This document shows positions 7,264-14,757 of a stretch of 14,757 nt of DNA, piece by piece. How positions within the stretch are numbered: position 1 is the stretch's first letter; the number at the start of each line of letters is the position of its first letter. Position numbers and translations under genes: made by a program. The stretch is from NCBI GenBank assembly GCA_938044055.1, contig CALIQO010000200.1, positions 1 through 14,757 on the forward strand. Reading direction: 5' to 3'. Under the pieces are notes generated by a model that was given only the letters and a program-made list of their open reading frames with translations, ran no database searches and was not told where the DNA came from. This stretch comes from an uncultured Saprospiraceae bacterium (GTDB lineage Bacteria; Bacteroidota; Bacteroidia; Chitinophagales; Saprospiraceae).

Positions 7264-8586
7264 TTATTTCTTGATTCGGTTAAGTTTAACATTATACAAC
7301 ATCTGCATATAGCTTCTCGCAAAATGGCAGTCATCTATAAATGAAAGCGCTCTTGCATTTATTTTCAGTTGTGCATACTGATCTGCATACTTTTTTTCAA
7401 TAGTTTTTATTTCTCTAAGGATGCTCTTCTTATTTAAACTTCCATTATCACTTAAGAACATATTCTCAAAACCTAGCTTTTCAAAATAGGTCGAAGAAAA
7501 AATCTTATAATACAGCAACAATAAGGCCCTTACGGGTGATGGCAATGCATAATTATACAAGCAATATCCCACTATATACCCTGGAACTGCCATTGCATAA
7601 ACCTTATGATTGTTATCCTGATACCAGTTCATGTTTTCTAAATCAGACTGAATCATTGATCTAAGTCGCTCTATACCAGATGGCTGCGTAATCCCGAATG
7701 TAGACAACACTTCATATATTTCTTCCTTAAATTCTTGTGGCGTGATCTCTAGCATTTCATTAAGCTCATTCCTCATCATTTCATTCTTACGGTGGGCGTT
7801 GATGGTCGAATCCTTAAAGAAGATATTATGAATCTGCTCAATGTTCTCCATTGTGATACCCTCTGGCTTGATAAGGAAATCAAGTCTGTAAACTAGGCTT
7901 AAAATAAGGTATGACGCTGCTCCCGGATAATGAGAAAGATTGAGTTTCCCATCTTTAAGAACAGCCAGTACCTCTCTGATTGAATCTTGCAAAAACACAT
8001 ACTTAACTTCTTTCTCTTTCTGAGAAATGTCTCTGATGTGCCCTGTATTGACCCGCTTAAGAACATCGAATTCCGATATCATTACATCGTCTTGGCGATC
8101 CGCATTGGTCCCTAACTCTTTAAGCGCATAATACAACTTGTAAGGCGAGGCATCCAGGGCGTGTGTATCGAAAACCATGGTGATGCAATTCTCATTATCA
8201 AGCGCGTATCTACTGTATTTCAGGTGGAAATTTTTCTCAATCAACCCTCTCAGAAATCCTATGTCTAGTTTCGTATACTCTGCAATTTTTACCTCAGCAT
8301 ATAATCTGTCAGAAGTTGCGAATCCAGTCATTTTTTTAGACCCTTGAAATAAGGTAAAATGGATCTTGTTCCCTTCCTTCCTGTAGGAGACATTAGATAT
8401 AGAATCATCTTTGAGATATCTCAGAAAATGTTCGAAAGAAGGTAGGTAGTTGCCAGCTTCATACTCGGCAATTGCCTTATCCCAATAGTCATATTGAACA
8501 TCTTCTTTATAAGAATCTGAAAACCTGCCAAACTTTATCTTGGGGTCTTCTGAAGGCTTCTTAAATAAAGATGAAAATATGCTCAT
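7264..8586 (-). CDS. Protein of unknown function paired with the trypsin-like protease
   Basis: This 440-residue protein is not recognised as a named family. It has no signal peptide or membrane segment. Residues 33-58 resemble a single TPR-like helix pair (AIAEYEAGNYLPSFEHFLRY). Residues 62-175 alternate strands and helices (KIHFTLFQGSKKMTGFA, CITMVFDTHALD, PYKLYYALKELGTNADRQDD) in a way that recalls YbjN/type III chaperone-like domains, as in the tail of the neighbouring protease. Residues 192-430 are mostly helical. It is the first gene of a two-gene unit: its TAA (7266-7264) is immediately followed by the protease GTG in the same frame. A role as regulator, substrate adaptor or substrate of the protease would fit, but this is inference from context. 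Confidence 0.82.
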   Translation of the reverse strand: MSIFSSLFKKPSEDPKIKFGRFSDSYKEDVQYDYWDKAIAEYEAGNYLPSFEHFLRYLKDDSISNVSYRKEGNKIHFTLFQGSKKMTGFATSDRLYAEVKIAEYTKLDIGFLRGLIEKNFHLKYSRYALDNENCITMVFDTHALDASPYKLYYALKELGTNADRQDDVMISEFDVLKRVNTGHIRDISQKEKEVKYVFLQDSIREVLAVLKDGKLNLSHYPGAASYLILSLVYRLDFLIKPEGITMENIEQIHNIFFKDSTINAHRKNEMMRNELNEMLEITPQEFKEEIYEVLSTFGITQPSGIERLRSMIQSDLENMNWYQDNNHKVYAMAVPGYIVGYCLYNYALPSPVRALLLLYYKIFSSTYFEKLGFENMFLSDNGSLNKKSILREIKTIEKKYADQYAQLKINARALSFIDDCHFARSYMQMLYNVKLNRIKK

Positions 8587-8627
8587 GGATTAAAAGTAAC
8601 CGTTGTAGCCGAAAAAAGTAAAATTAA

Positions 8628-8646
8628 ATTCGTTCATTAGACGAAT
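8628..8646. promoter_or_regulatory. Inverted repeat in the divergent gap before the GSCFA gene
   Basis: ATTCGT (8628-8633) and ACGAAT (8641-8646) form a perfect 6-bp inverted repeat with a 7-base spacer. It lies in the 81-base gap between the divergent 440-residue gene and the GSCFA gene. This is a suitable place for an operator acting on both genes, or for a hairpin in either leader. No matching regulator is in the window. Confidence 0.33.
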
Positions 8647-8667
8647 AATAACAAAGTACCTTATTCC

Positions 8668-9651
8668 TTGAAGTTAAGAACTGAAATAAAACTAGACAGT
8701 GCATACCCTACCATCTCCTATAAGGACAACATCTTACTGGTAGGCTCTTGCTTTAGTGATAATGTCGGAAAGCACTTAGAAGAAAGAAAAATTCCAGTCC
8801 ATTACAATCCTCTAGGGATAGTATATAATCCGATCAGTATATTTAAGCATATGTCCTTCTATGCTAGGAACCCTGAAGACATTGTCCCAGATGATCTATG
8901 GGCTCACAACGGAGTATACAGCCATAGAGATTTTCACTCAAGCAATAATAGGCTATCAACAGAACAATATATAATTGATATTCGCAAGGAATTAAACAGA
9001 TGGAAGGAGTTGATCTCTAATTGCAACTTGATGTTTATCACCCTCGGTACTTCCTGGGTGTACAGGGATTTAAAGGATAAGGTGATCGTCGGGAATTGTC
9101 ATAAAAAGCCCAATAAAAATTTTAAGAAAGAATTGCTTAAAATTGAAGACATCGTACTCTCTTGGGACTTGGTTTATGAATTCCTTATGGGAATTAACCC
9201 TAAGATGGATATTATATTTACAGTAAGTCCTGTCCGGCATATTAAAAATGGCCTTGTAGATGACAGCAGAAGTAAATCAATTTTAGTTGAATCTTGCCAC
9301 CAGATCACCGAGAAATCACAGAATATCCACTATTTTCCATCTTACGAGATGATGAAGGATGATCTTCGAGATTATAGATTTTATAATGAAGACCTTATAC
9401 ATCCTAGTAAGGTGGCTATTGATTATATCTGGGAGCAATTTAAATCCTCACTTCTAAGTCCACAGACAGCTTCCTTATCAGACAGAATCCACAGTATAAC
9501 ACGTGCTAAGGAACACAACCCATTCAATCCATCACACAGCAATCATAGAGAATTCTGTAAGAATCAGCTCGCCACAATACGAGAAATCACAACTTCCTTC
9601 CCCACACTAAATTTTTCTGAAGAAGTCAAGTACTTCAATTCTTTTATATGA
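8668..9651 (+). CDS. GSCFA domain protein (SGNH hydrolase-like)
   Basis: A 327-residue protein of the GSCFA family, which belongs to the SGNH/GDSL hydrolase superfamily and is common in Bacteroidota; substrates are unknown, though ester hydrolysis is presumed. The naming motif GSCFS is at 26-30, with Ser27 as probable nucleophile. TLGTSWVY is at 125-132, SPVRHIKNG at 187-195, and NEDLIHPS near 240-247 supplies the probable Asp/His pair. There is no signal peptide. The start is a TTG: it is the only plausible in-frame start after the stop at 8638-8640, and the resulting N-terminus MKLRTEI matches the usual family beginning. It is divergent from the 440-residue gene and convergent with rny across 22 bases, so it is probably transcribed alone. 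Confidence 0.9.
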   Translation: MKLRTEIKLDSAYPTISYKDNILLVGSCFSDNVGKHLEERKIPVHYNPLGIVYNPISIFKHMSFYARNPEDIVPDDLWAHNGVYSHRDFHSSNNRLSTEQYIIDIRKELNRWKELISNCNLMFITLGTSWVYRDLKDKVIVGNCHKKPNKNFKKELLKIEDIVLSWDLVYEFLMGINPKMDIIFTVSPVRHIKNGLVDDSRSKSILVESCHQITEKSQNIHYFPSYEMMKDDLRDYRFYNEDLIHPSKVAIDYIWEQFKSSLLSPQTASLSDRIHSITRAKEHNPFNPSHSNHREFCKNQLATIREITTSFPTLNFSEEVKYFNSFI

Positions 9652-9673
9652 ATAAAAACTAACCGCTTGGTTC
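9652..9673 (-). terminator. Probable intrinsic terminator of rny
   Basis: Directly after the rny stop, the minus strand reads GAACC-AAGC-GGTTA followed by GTTTTTATT: a short AACC/GGTT stem with a 4-base loop and then a T-rich run. It fills the 22-base gap between rny and the convergent GSCFA gene. The stem is only 4-5 bp, so it may be weak. No T-tract follows on the plus strand. Confidence 0.4.
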
Positions 9674-11335
9674 CTACCTTGCTATCGCTGTTGCTCTTTT
9701 TTCTCGGATGACGGTAACCTTCACTTGACCAGGATACTGCATTTCGTCTTGGATTTTCTGCGATATCATAAATGCTAAGTCATCTGCATACTGATCCGTT
9801 ACTTTTTCTGATTCTACAATTACGCGTAGTTCTCTACCCGCTTGAATGGCATAAGCCTTCTGCACACCATCGTATCCCATGGCTAGTTCTTCTAGTTCTC
9901 CGATACGTTTTAGGTAACTTTCTAAGATTTCTCTTCTTGCCCCTGGTCTCGCACCAGAAATGGCATCACACGCTTGTACAATCGGAGAAATAATATTGTT
10001 CATCTCTAGTTCATCGTGGTGCGCTCCCACGGCGTTAAGTACAACTGGGTGTTCCTTGTGTTTTTCACACATCTGCATACCCAGCAGTGCATGGGACAAT
10101 TCTGATTCTTCTTCTGATACTTTTCCTACATCGTGCAGTAATCCAGCTCTCTTAGCCATTTTTATCTGCTTGTTACTCATACCTAATTCAGCCGCCATAG
10201 TAGCACATAAATGTGCTGTCTCTATGGAGTGCTTAAGAAGGTTCTGACCGTACGAAGAACGGAATCTCATTCTACCTACCATCTTGACTAGATAAGGATG
10301 TAATCCATGTATATCTAAGTCGATAACAGTACGCTCCCCTATCTCTACTATCTGCTCATTGAGTTGTTTCTTAACCTTAGCTACTGTTTCTTCAATTTTA
10401 GCAGGATGTATTCTTCCATCAGCTACCAGTCTTTTTAAAGCAAGTCGGCAGATTTCTCTTCTGATCGGATCAAAACTTGATATGATGATAGCTTCTGGCG
10501 TATCATCGACAACAATCTCTGCACCTGTTGCTGCTTCTAGGGCTCGGATATTCCTTCCTTCCCTTCCTATGATCTGCCCCTTAATGTCATCGCTATCTAG
10601 ATTAAAAACAGATACTGTATTCTCAATTGTATATTCAGCACACATTCTCTGAATGGTCTGGATGATGATCTTTTTAGCTTCCTTATTGGCTGTTGCCTTA
10701 GCAAGCGAAATGGTTTCTTTCTCTATAGACATTGCGTCGGTCTGGGCTTTGGCTTTTACAGCTTCGAGCAATTGTTCCTTCGCTTCACTTTCAGAAAGTC
10801 TTGAGATCGTTTCAAGCTCTTTGATGAATTTTTCGTTGGCAGAATCGAGTTCTTCTCTTTTTTTTCCGACGATTTTCATCTGCTTGTCAAGGTTTTCCTT
10901 GATCATATTGATTTCAGATTCTCTTTGCTCGAAGTTTTCTTCTTTAGACTTCCAAGAGTCTGCTTTAATTTTGATGTCTTTTTCAAGCGCTCTGACATTC
11001 ATCTCTCTTTCCTTCATCTCTACTTTCTGATCCGCTTTAAACTTCTCGAAGTTAGACTTATACTTTGCGAACTTCTCTTTAGCTTCTTGTATTTTCTTCT
11101 GCTTTATTGATTCGTTCTTCTGCTCTGCTTTGTTGACTATTTTATCTGCTTTAGATTCTGCTTCATTGATTTTCCTCTGTGAGGCTAGATCGGCTTCTTT
11201 AAGCGTAAGGTCGGCTTTTTTATTAGCCTCTTCGATCCTAGCTTGTCCAGAATTTTTCAAGAACAAGGTGGTGATCAGAAAACCTATGATGGCTCCTATT
11301 ACCAGACCTGCTATTAGTCCTGTAGTTATATCCAT
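9674..11335 (-). CDS. rny: Ribonuclease Y
   Basis: RNase Y is a membrane-anchored endoribonuclease that starts mRNA decay and processes some RNAs. The 553-residue product shows the full architecture: an N-terminal membrane anchor (about 6-26), a long Lys/Glu-rich coiled coil (about 30-220), a KH RNA-binding domain with the GxxG loop GREG at 257-260, and an HD phosphohydrolase domain (about 365-460). Metal-binding residues include His369 in LLKHS, His401-Asp402 in LLHDVGKV, His439-His440 and Asp457. The C-terminal [13 protein letters not shown] is also typical. Length is close to the usual 510-550. It follows zapA after a 144-base gap that holds a structured RNA candidate. The order pheT - coiled-coil protein - zapA - rny is common in Bacteroidota. 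Confidence 0.97.
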   Translation of the reverse strand: MDITTGLIAGLVIGAIIGFLITTLFLKNSGQARIEEANKKADLTLKEADLASQRKINEAESKADKIVNKAEQKNESIKQKKIQEAKEKFAKYKSNFEKFKADQKVEMKEREMNVRALEKDIKIKADSWKSKEENFEQRESEINMIKENLDKQMKIVGKKREELDSANEKFIKELETISRLSESEAKEQLLEAVKAKAQTDAMSIEKETISLAKATANKEAKKIIIQTIQRMCAEYTIENTVSVFNLDSDDIKGQIIGREGRNIRALEAATGAEIVVDDTPEAIIISSFDPIRREICRLALKRLVADGRIHPAKIEETVAKVKKQLNEQIVEIGERTVIDLDIHGLHPYLVKMVGRMRFRSSYGQNLLKHSIETAHLCATMAAELGMSNKQIKMAKRAGLLHDVGKVSEEESELSHALLGMQMCEKHKEHPVVLNAVGAHHDELEMNNIISPIVQACDAISGARPGARREILESYLKRIGELEELAMGYDGVQKAYAIQAGRELRVIVESEKVTDQYADDLAFMISQKIQDEMQYPGQVKVTVIREKRATAIAR

Positions 11336-11349
11336 AATATTTCAATTTT

Positions 11350-11470
11350 AAAGGAAGCTTAAAACAATGGCATAAAACTTCTATGTCTTGTCTACGGTAT
11401 AAGCTCCGCTGTTATGTAATGCTGTCTGCATCCCTATTGTGGGTACAACAGCTTTATCAAACTATGAACT
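11350..11470 (-). ncRNA. Candidate structured RNA between zapA and rny (possibly 6S-like)
   Basis: The 144-base gap between zapA and rny is less AT-rich than other gaps here and folds unusually well. In its core (11408-11452) every base can be placed in a three-way junction: a 9-bp stem (GCTGTT and GTA, with a 2-base bulge at 11414-11415, against 11444-11452), a hairpin ATGC-tgtct-GCAT (11419-11431) and a hairpin CCC-tattgt-GGG (11432-11443), listed as plus-strand bases. AAGCT (11401-11405) and AGCTT (11450-11454) can form a competing outer stem, so alternative folds exist. Upstream, CATAGTTTG on the minus strand is near the TAnnTTTG promoter box. 6S RNA lies next to zapA in enterobacteria, and a 6S-type RNA is known in flavobacteria, so ssrS is a reasonable guess. 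A leader element of rny is the alternative. Ends are approximate. Confidence 0.45.
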
Positions 11471-11479
11471 ACTGGAAAA

Positions 11480-11779
11480 TTAAAGGGGAAGGTTTTCTAG
11501 GATATTTTCAATATCTGAGAGAGTCTTTTCTGACTCTTCCGATAAGGTCGGTGCAACTTCGTTCTCTCCACTTTCTATATCAAATGCAGTCATTATAAGC
11601 GTCATTACAACACAATCTAACTTGTCTTTATCTGCATATTTTAAATGAAAATCGTGAATCTGAGCATTTAGTTTTTTTTCAATTGCTCTAGCTCGAGGTT
11701 CTTCTTCCTGAGTAACCTTTAACGGAAATTTTCTTCCCGCAATGGTGATATCTATTTTTTTCAACAATCCTTCACTCAT
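11480..11779 (-). CDS. zapA: Cell division protein ZapA
   Basis: ZapA binds FtsZ in the cytoplasm and bundles its filaments at the division site. The 99-residue product has the family N-terminus, IDITIAGRKFPLKVTQEEE (9-27), followed by an Arg-rich helix start (PRARAIEKKLN) and a predicted dimerising helix through about residue 68. The acidic tail (70-99) is lineage-variable. Length is typical. Its ATG overlaps the stop of the preceding coiled-coil gene by 4 bases (ATGA, 11776-11779), suggesting coupled translation and joint function. Confidence 0.88.
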   Translation of the reverse strand: MSEGLLKKIDITIAGRKFPLKVTQEEEPRARAIEKKLNAQIHDFHLKYADKDKLDCVVMTLIMTAFDIESGENEVAPTLSEESEKTLSDIENILENLPL

Positions 11780-12054
11780 CTTGCCTCAAGTATTTTGATG
11801 CACGAGTCAATCTCTGCAACATATCCTTTTAACTCATCTTTTATATCTGTAATAGCCTGCTGATTATCGTGAATTCCATATGTATCCAGGTTTTGCTTCT
11901 GACTATTAAGCTTATTTAATTCTAGTAGTTCTTCTTTTATTCGGTTATTTTCTTCTTTAAGAAATTTATTATCAGAAGACAACAATTGTACCCTTTCTAC
12001 TAAGCTTCTAACTTTGTCGGAAATGGATAATAATCTGTTGTCTACGTTTTGCAT
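11776..12054 (-). CDS. Small coiled-coil protein upstream of zapA (ZapB-like)
   Basis: A 92-residue cytoplasmic protein that is almost wholly coiled coil. Residues 10-50 carry heptad-like Leu/Val/Ile spacing with many Glu, Lys and Asn (SDKVRSLVERVQLLSSDN), then a short break near 58-62 and a second helix to the end. It overlaps zapA by 4 bases and follows pheT. Proteins of this size and pattern are usual just before zapA in Bacteroidota and resemble ZapB in character, so a role as ZapA partner is plausible. This rests on position and low-complexity helix, not on a specific motif. Confidence 0.75.
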   Translation of the reverse strand: MQNVDNRLLSISDKVRSLVERVQLLSSDNKFLKEENNRIKEELLELNKLNSQKQNLDTYGIHDNQQAITDIKDELKGYVAEIDSCIKILEAR

Positions 12055-12058
12055 GAAT

Positions 12059-12066
12059 CAAATATA
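12059..12066 (-). promoter_or_regulatory. Candidate -7 element just before the coiled-coil gene
   Basis: The minus strand reads TATATTTG, matching TAnnTTTG exactly, and ends only 4 bases before the ATG at 12054. If active, transcription would begin at or next to the start codon, giving a leaderless message for the coiled-coil/zapA unit. No clear -33 TTG is seen, and an AT-rich octamer can arise by chance. Confidence 0.28.
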
Positions 12067-12128
12067 CACTTTTCAGCATTCTATGAAAGTGAAATTGCTA
12101 CTCTATCGGCAATAAAATCCTTCTAGAT

Positions 12129-14564
12129 CTACCTAATTTCAGCATTCAAGTCTGATTTAAATTTCTCTATGAGGATGTTCATTATTTTTTCTACTTCCTT
12201 ATCCTTAAGTGTTTTAGTATAATCTTGGAATATAAAACTCACTGCATAAGACTTTTTATCGGCACCGATTTTAGATTCATCCTTGTAGACATCGAACAAT
12301 TGAACATCAGAAATCAACTTCTTTCCTACTTTCTTAGAAATGGCCTCAATTTCTGAGAAATCTCTATGTGTATCTAAAATCAATGCGAGATCTCTTCTGA
12401 CTGTAGGAAACTTACTTACTTCGTGGGTTTTAACCTTGGTTCCAGCACTTGTGAATAGCGATTTTAACGGCAATTCTGCTGCGAAAACATCGACTTTTAC
12501 TCCTGTCTTTCTAGCTAGGCCAGAAGAAACTTTTCCGAACCTTGCAAGCACTATATTGCCTCTATGAAACTTGATTCCGTAGTCATATCGGGTATCAGAG
12601 GATTCTGAAACCTGGTATCCGGTTATTCCTATGCTTATCATCAAGGATTCTACATCAGACTTAATACTGTAAAAATCTGCCTTAGTATTCTCTTGGTTTT
12701 TCCAAGATTCTATGCGGTTCCTCCCTGTCAGAAATAAGGTTAAATATTCTTCTTCTGCATATCCTTCTTCCTGTCGATTGTAGCTCTTACCTATTTCATA
12801 TAACTTCAGATCTGATTGTTGTCTGTTAAGGTTATGCTTTACCGATAGTAACCCAGACACAAGCATCTCAGGCCTCATTATATCTAGACCTACATTACTG
12901 GTATTATTGATATGAACGTATTTTTCAGAAGGCACTATACCTGTTTCATCCATAAGTCCAGATTCAACTAGGGATAGATTCATAGACTCTCCATATCCTC
13001 TATGACTAAGAATATCAGAAAGTTTATTTCTGAATGCATATAAGTCCTTACTCTGGTTCATATTCACAACACTCGTAATCTTGTCGCTTACTGCAACTTT
13101 ATTAAACCCATAAATCCTCAATATTTCTTCAATTACATCTACCTCTCGGGTTACATCTGCTTTATTAGTAGGAACAGAAACCATGATGCTTTCGCTATCC
13201 ACGGCTTCAATCTCCATTTCAATGGCCCGTAAAATTTTGTGGATTTCATCCGCTGGAATGTCCTCACCTATCAATCGTTTTACGTGGCTATACTTCACAT
13301 GGATCTCTTTTTTCTCTATCTCACTAGGATAGATATCTATCACATCTGATGAAATAGAACCCCCACCATATTGAGTAATCAGAAGTGCTGCTCGCTTAAG
13401 TGCATACAAGGTGTTATTAGGATCACTCCCTTTCTCAAAAATCTTAGCCGCATCCGTTCTTAGAAGATGTCGTGTACTGGTTTTTCTAATGGCGCTTGCT
13501 GAAAAATGTGCCGCTTCAAGAAAAATATTCTGGGTGTTTTCTGTAACTCCAGAATGCATTCCTCCGAATACCCCTGCTATACACATCCCTTCTTCCTTGC
13601 CATTGCATACCATAAGATCTTCAGCGTGTAAGGATCTTTCTACTTCGTCTAAAGAGTTAAAGGTCGATCCTTCTGGCAAGGTCTTAACGATTATCTTTTT
13701 ATCTTTTATTTTATCCGCATCATATGCATGCAGTGGTTGTGACAATTCATGTAGTACATAGTTGGTAATATCTACGATATTGTTGATCGGTCGCACGCCT
13801 ATTGAGCGTAACAGTTTCTGCATCCAGTCTGGAGAATCTCCTATGGTTACGCCTGTGATGGTTACTCCCGAAAATCTCGGGCACTTTTCCTTATCTTCTA
13901 TGACTACCTCAATCGGATAAGTATTCTTCTCTACCTTAAAGTCAGATACATCTGGCAATCTTACTTGAGTATTTTCATTGATGTTGTACTTAAGGTACGC
14001 CGCCAGATCTCTGGCTACACCTAGGTGACCCGTAGCATCTGACCGGTTCGGAGTAAGCCCGATATCATAAACGATGTCTGTATCTAAAGATAAATGCTGG
14101 CTTGCAGGCATACCTACATTTGCGGAAGCATCTAGAACCATAATACCAGAATGATCCTTCCCCAGTCCGAGTTCATCTTCTGCACAGATCATTCCTTCAG
14201 AAACTTCACCTCTGATTTTACCTTTCTTTATCTTCCAGGTTTCACCATCTGGCTTATACAGGACTGTACCTATGGTAGCTACAAGGACTTTCTGACCAGC
14301 AGCCACATTAGGGGCGCCGCATACAATCTGAACGAGAGAATCTCCGCCTACATCGACCGTGGTAAGGCTTAGAGAATCAGCATTGGGGTGTTTCTCGCAA
14401 GTTTTTACTTCTCCGACTACAATACCTTTTAGTCCTCCTGGCACTGGCTCCACCTCTTCCATTCCTTCTACTTCCAGACCGATCATAGTCAATATTTCAG
14501 ACAGTTTATCTGGAGTGAGATCTATATCGATATATTTTCTCAGCCAATTAAGCGATACATTCAT
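12129..14564 (-). CDS. pheT: Phenylalanine--tRNA ligase beta subunit
   Basis: PheT pairs with PheS to form the heterotetrameric enzyme that charges tRNA-Phe, and supplies tRNA binding and editing. The 811-residue product is full length. It has the N-terminal MNVSLNWLRKYIDI, a tRNA-binding OB domain (about 43-155, with HPNADSLSLTTVDVG and VCGAPNV), the B3/B4 editing region (about 215-395, with NNIVDITNYVLHELSQPLHA and LRTDAAKIFEKGSDP), the B5 domain (about 415-487, ending EVDVIEEILRIYG), a catalytic-like core, and a C-terminal anticodon-binding FDX-ACB domain (about 718-811, with FPTVRRDLALIL). pheS is not adjacent upstream within the 193 bases visible, which is usual in Bacteroidota. It has its own candidate promoter and is followed by the coiled-coil gene after 74 bases. 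Confidence 0.97.
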   Translation of the reverse strand: MNVSLNWLRKYIDIDLTPDKLSEILTMIGLEVEGMEEVEPVPGGLKGIVVGEVKTCEKHPNADSLSLTTVDVGGDSLVQIVCGAPNVAAGQKVLVATIGTVLYKPDGETWKIKKGKIRGEVSEGMICAEDELGLGKDHSGIMVLDASANVGMPASQHLSLDTDIVYDIGLTPNRSDATGHLGVARDLAAYLKYNINENTQVRLPDVSDFKVEKNTYPIEVVIEDKEKCPRFSGVTITGVTIGDSPDWMQKLLRSIGVRPINNIVDITNYVLHELSQPLHAYDADKIKDKKIIVKTLPEGSTFNSLDEVERSLHAEDLMVCNGKEEGMCIAGVFGGMHSGVTENTQNIFLEAAHFSASAIRKTSTRHLLRTDAAKIFEKGSDPNNTLYALKRAALLITQYGGGSISSDVIDIYPSEIEKKEIHVKYSHVKRLIGEDIPADEIHKILRAIEMEIEAVDSESIMVSVPTNKADVTREVDVIEEILRIYGFNKVAVSDKITSVVNMNQSKDLYAFRNKLSDILSHRGYGESMNLSLVESGLMDETGIVPSEKYVHINNTSNVGLDIMRPEMLVSGLLSVKHNLNRQQSDLKLYEIGKSYNRQEEGYAEEEYLTLFLTGRNRIESWKNQENTKADFYSIKSDVESLMISIGITGYQVSESSDTRYDYGIKFHRGNIVLARFGKVSSGLARKTGVKVDVFAAELPLKSLFTSAGTKVKTHEVSKFPTVRRDLALILDTHRDFSEIEAISKKVGKKLISDVQLFDVYKDESKIGADKKSYAVSFIFQDYTKTLKDKEVEKIMNILIEKFKSDLNAEIR

Positions 14565-14626
14565 TTCTTATTATTTAGTCAAAAAAGTCAATCCTTATCT
14601 GTAAGAAATCAGAAAAAAATTAAATG

Positions 14627-14634
14627 CAAAGATA
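14627..14634 (-). promoter_or_regulatory. Candidate -7 promoter element of pheT
   Basis: The minus strand reads TATCTTTG, a perfect TAnnTTTG box, 62 bases upstream of the pheT ATG. A start near 14621 gives a leader of about 57 bases. No good -33 TTG is found at 19-21 bases; the nearest TTTG is 29 bases away. The rest of the gap to the window end shows no gene: minus-strand frames from the edge all stop within about 17 codons. Confidence 0.5.
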
Positions 14635-14757
14635 ATCTATTTACCTTAGAAGTGATTTAAAAACAAATTGTTAATCCCTATACAAAACATTGATCCATAA
14701 TACATCAGCTATTTCTCGACCCATAACTTTTAGCTATACATCTCATAATAAGCTTTG

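Noticed and set aside
7123..7344. Plus-strand open frame across the junction of the protease and the 440-residue gene
   Set aside because: It is antisense to two well-supported coding regions and has no recognisable features.
8651..8660. Minus-strand GTACTTTG as a promoter box for the 440-residue gene
   Set aside because: It resembles TAnnTTTG but has one spacer base too few, and no -33 TTG lies at the expected distance.
10653..11351. Plus-strand open frames opposite the rny coiled coil
   Set aside because: RNase Y is certain on the other strand, and the antisense frames show only Ser/Leu/Phe-rich sequence mirroring the Lys/Glu-rich coiled coil.
14565..14757. A further gene or tRNA upstream of pheT
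   Set aside because: All frames are short and broken and no cloverleaf was seen; only a promoter-like box is supported.

Overview
The window comes from a member of the Bacteroidota, most likely the Saprospiria/Cytophagia side. The evidence is two type IX secretion proteins (PorW/SprE and a PorP/SprF-like protein), the order pheT - coiled-coil protein - zapA - rny, a GSCFA protein, AT-rich intergenic DNA, absence of clear Shine-Dalgarno sequences, and promoter boxes of the Bacteroidota form TAnnTTTG. No tRNA, rRNA, insertion sequence, CRISPR array or phage gene was seen. It reads as chromosomal core sequence with a few lineage-specific genes.

Layout. Positions 1-186 hold the possible tail of an unidentified membrane protein. 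Positions 209-3223 (+) encode PorW/SprE, a large TPR lipoprotein of the type IX secretion/gliding machinery, with a long Lys/Glu/Arg helix inserted in its TPR region. Convergent to it, a tight four-gene minus-strand unit (4785 down to 3236) encodes a bactofilin, AtpZ, a four-helix membrane protein and a biotin carboxyl carrier protein. Two of its three junctions are 4-base ATGA overlaps. A PorP/SprF-like outer-membrane protein follows (minus, 6038-4986), then a minus-strand pair: a 440-residue protein of unknown function (8586-7264) and a trypsin-like protease with zinc ribbon and YbjN/type III chaperone-like tail (7263-6181). These two abut in the same reading frame, separated by one TAA codon. 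A GSCFA hydrolase-like gene (8668-9651, +) diverges from them. The last block, all minus strand, is pheT (14564-12129), a coiled-coil protein, zapA, a 144-base gap with a strongly structured RNA candidate, and rny (11335-9674).

Functionally, PorW and the PorP-like protein belong to protein export and gliding. Bactofilin, ZapA and its coiled-coil neighbour are cytoskeletal or division proteins. AtpZ and the four-helix protein are ATP synthase accessories, although no ATP synthase structural gene is present. PheT and RNase Y serve translation and RNA turnover. The most interesting parts are the in-frame protease pair, the structured RNA candidate between zapA and rny, the charged helix in PorW, and the ATP synthase accessory genes linked to a biotin carrier instead of atpB.
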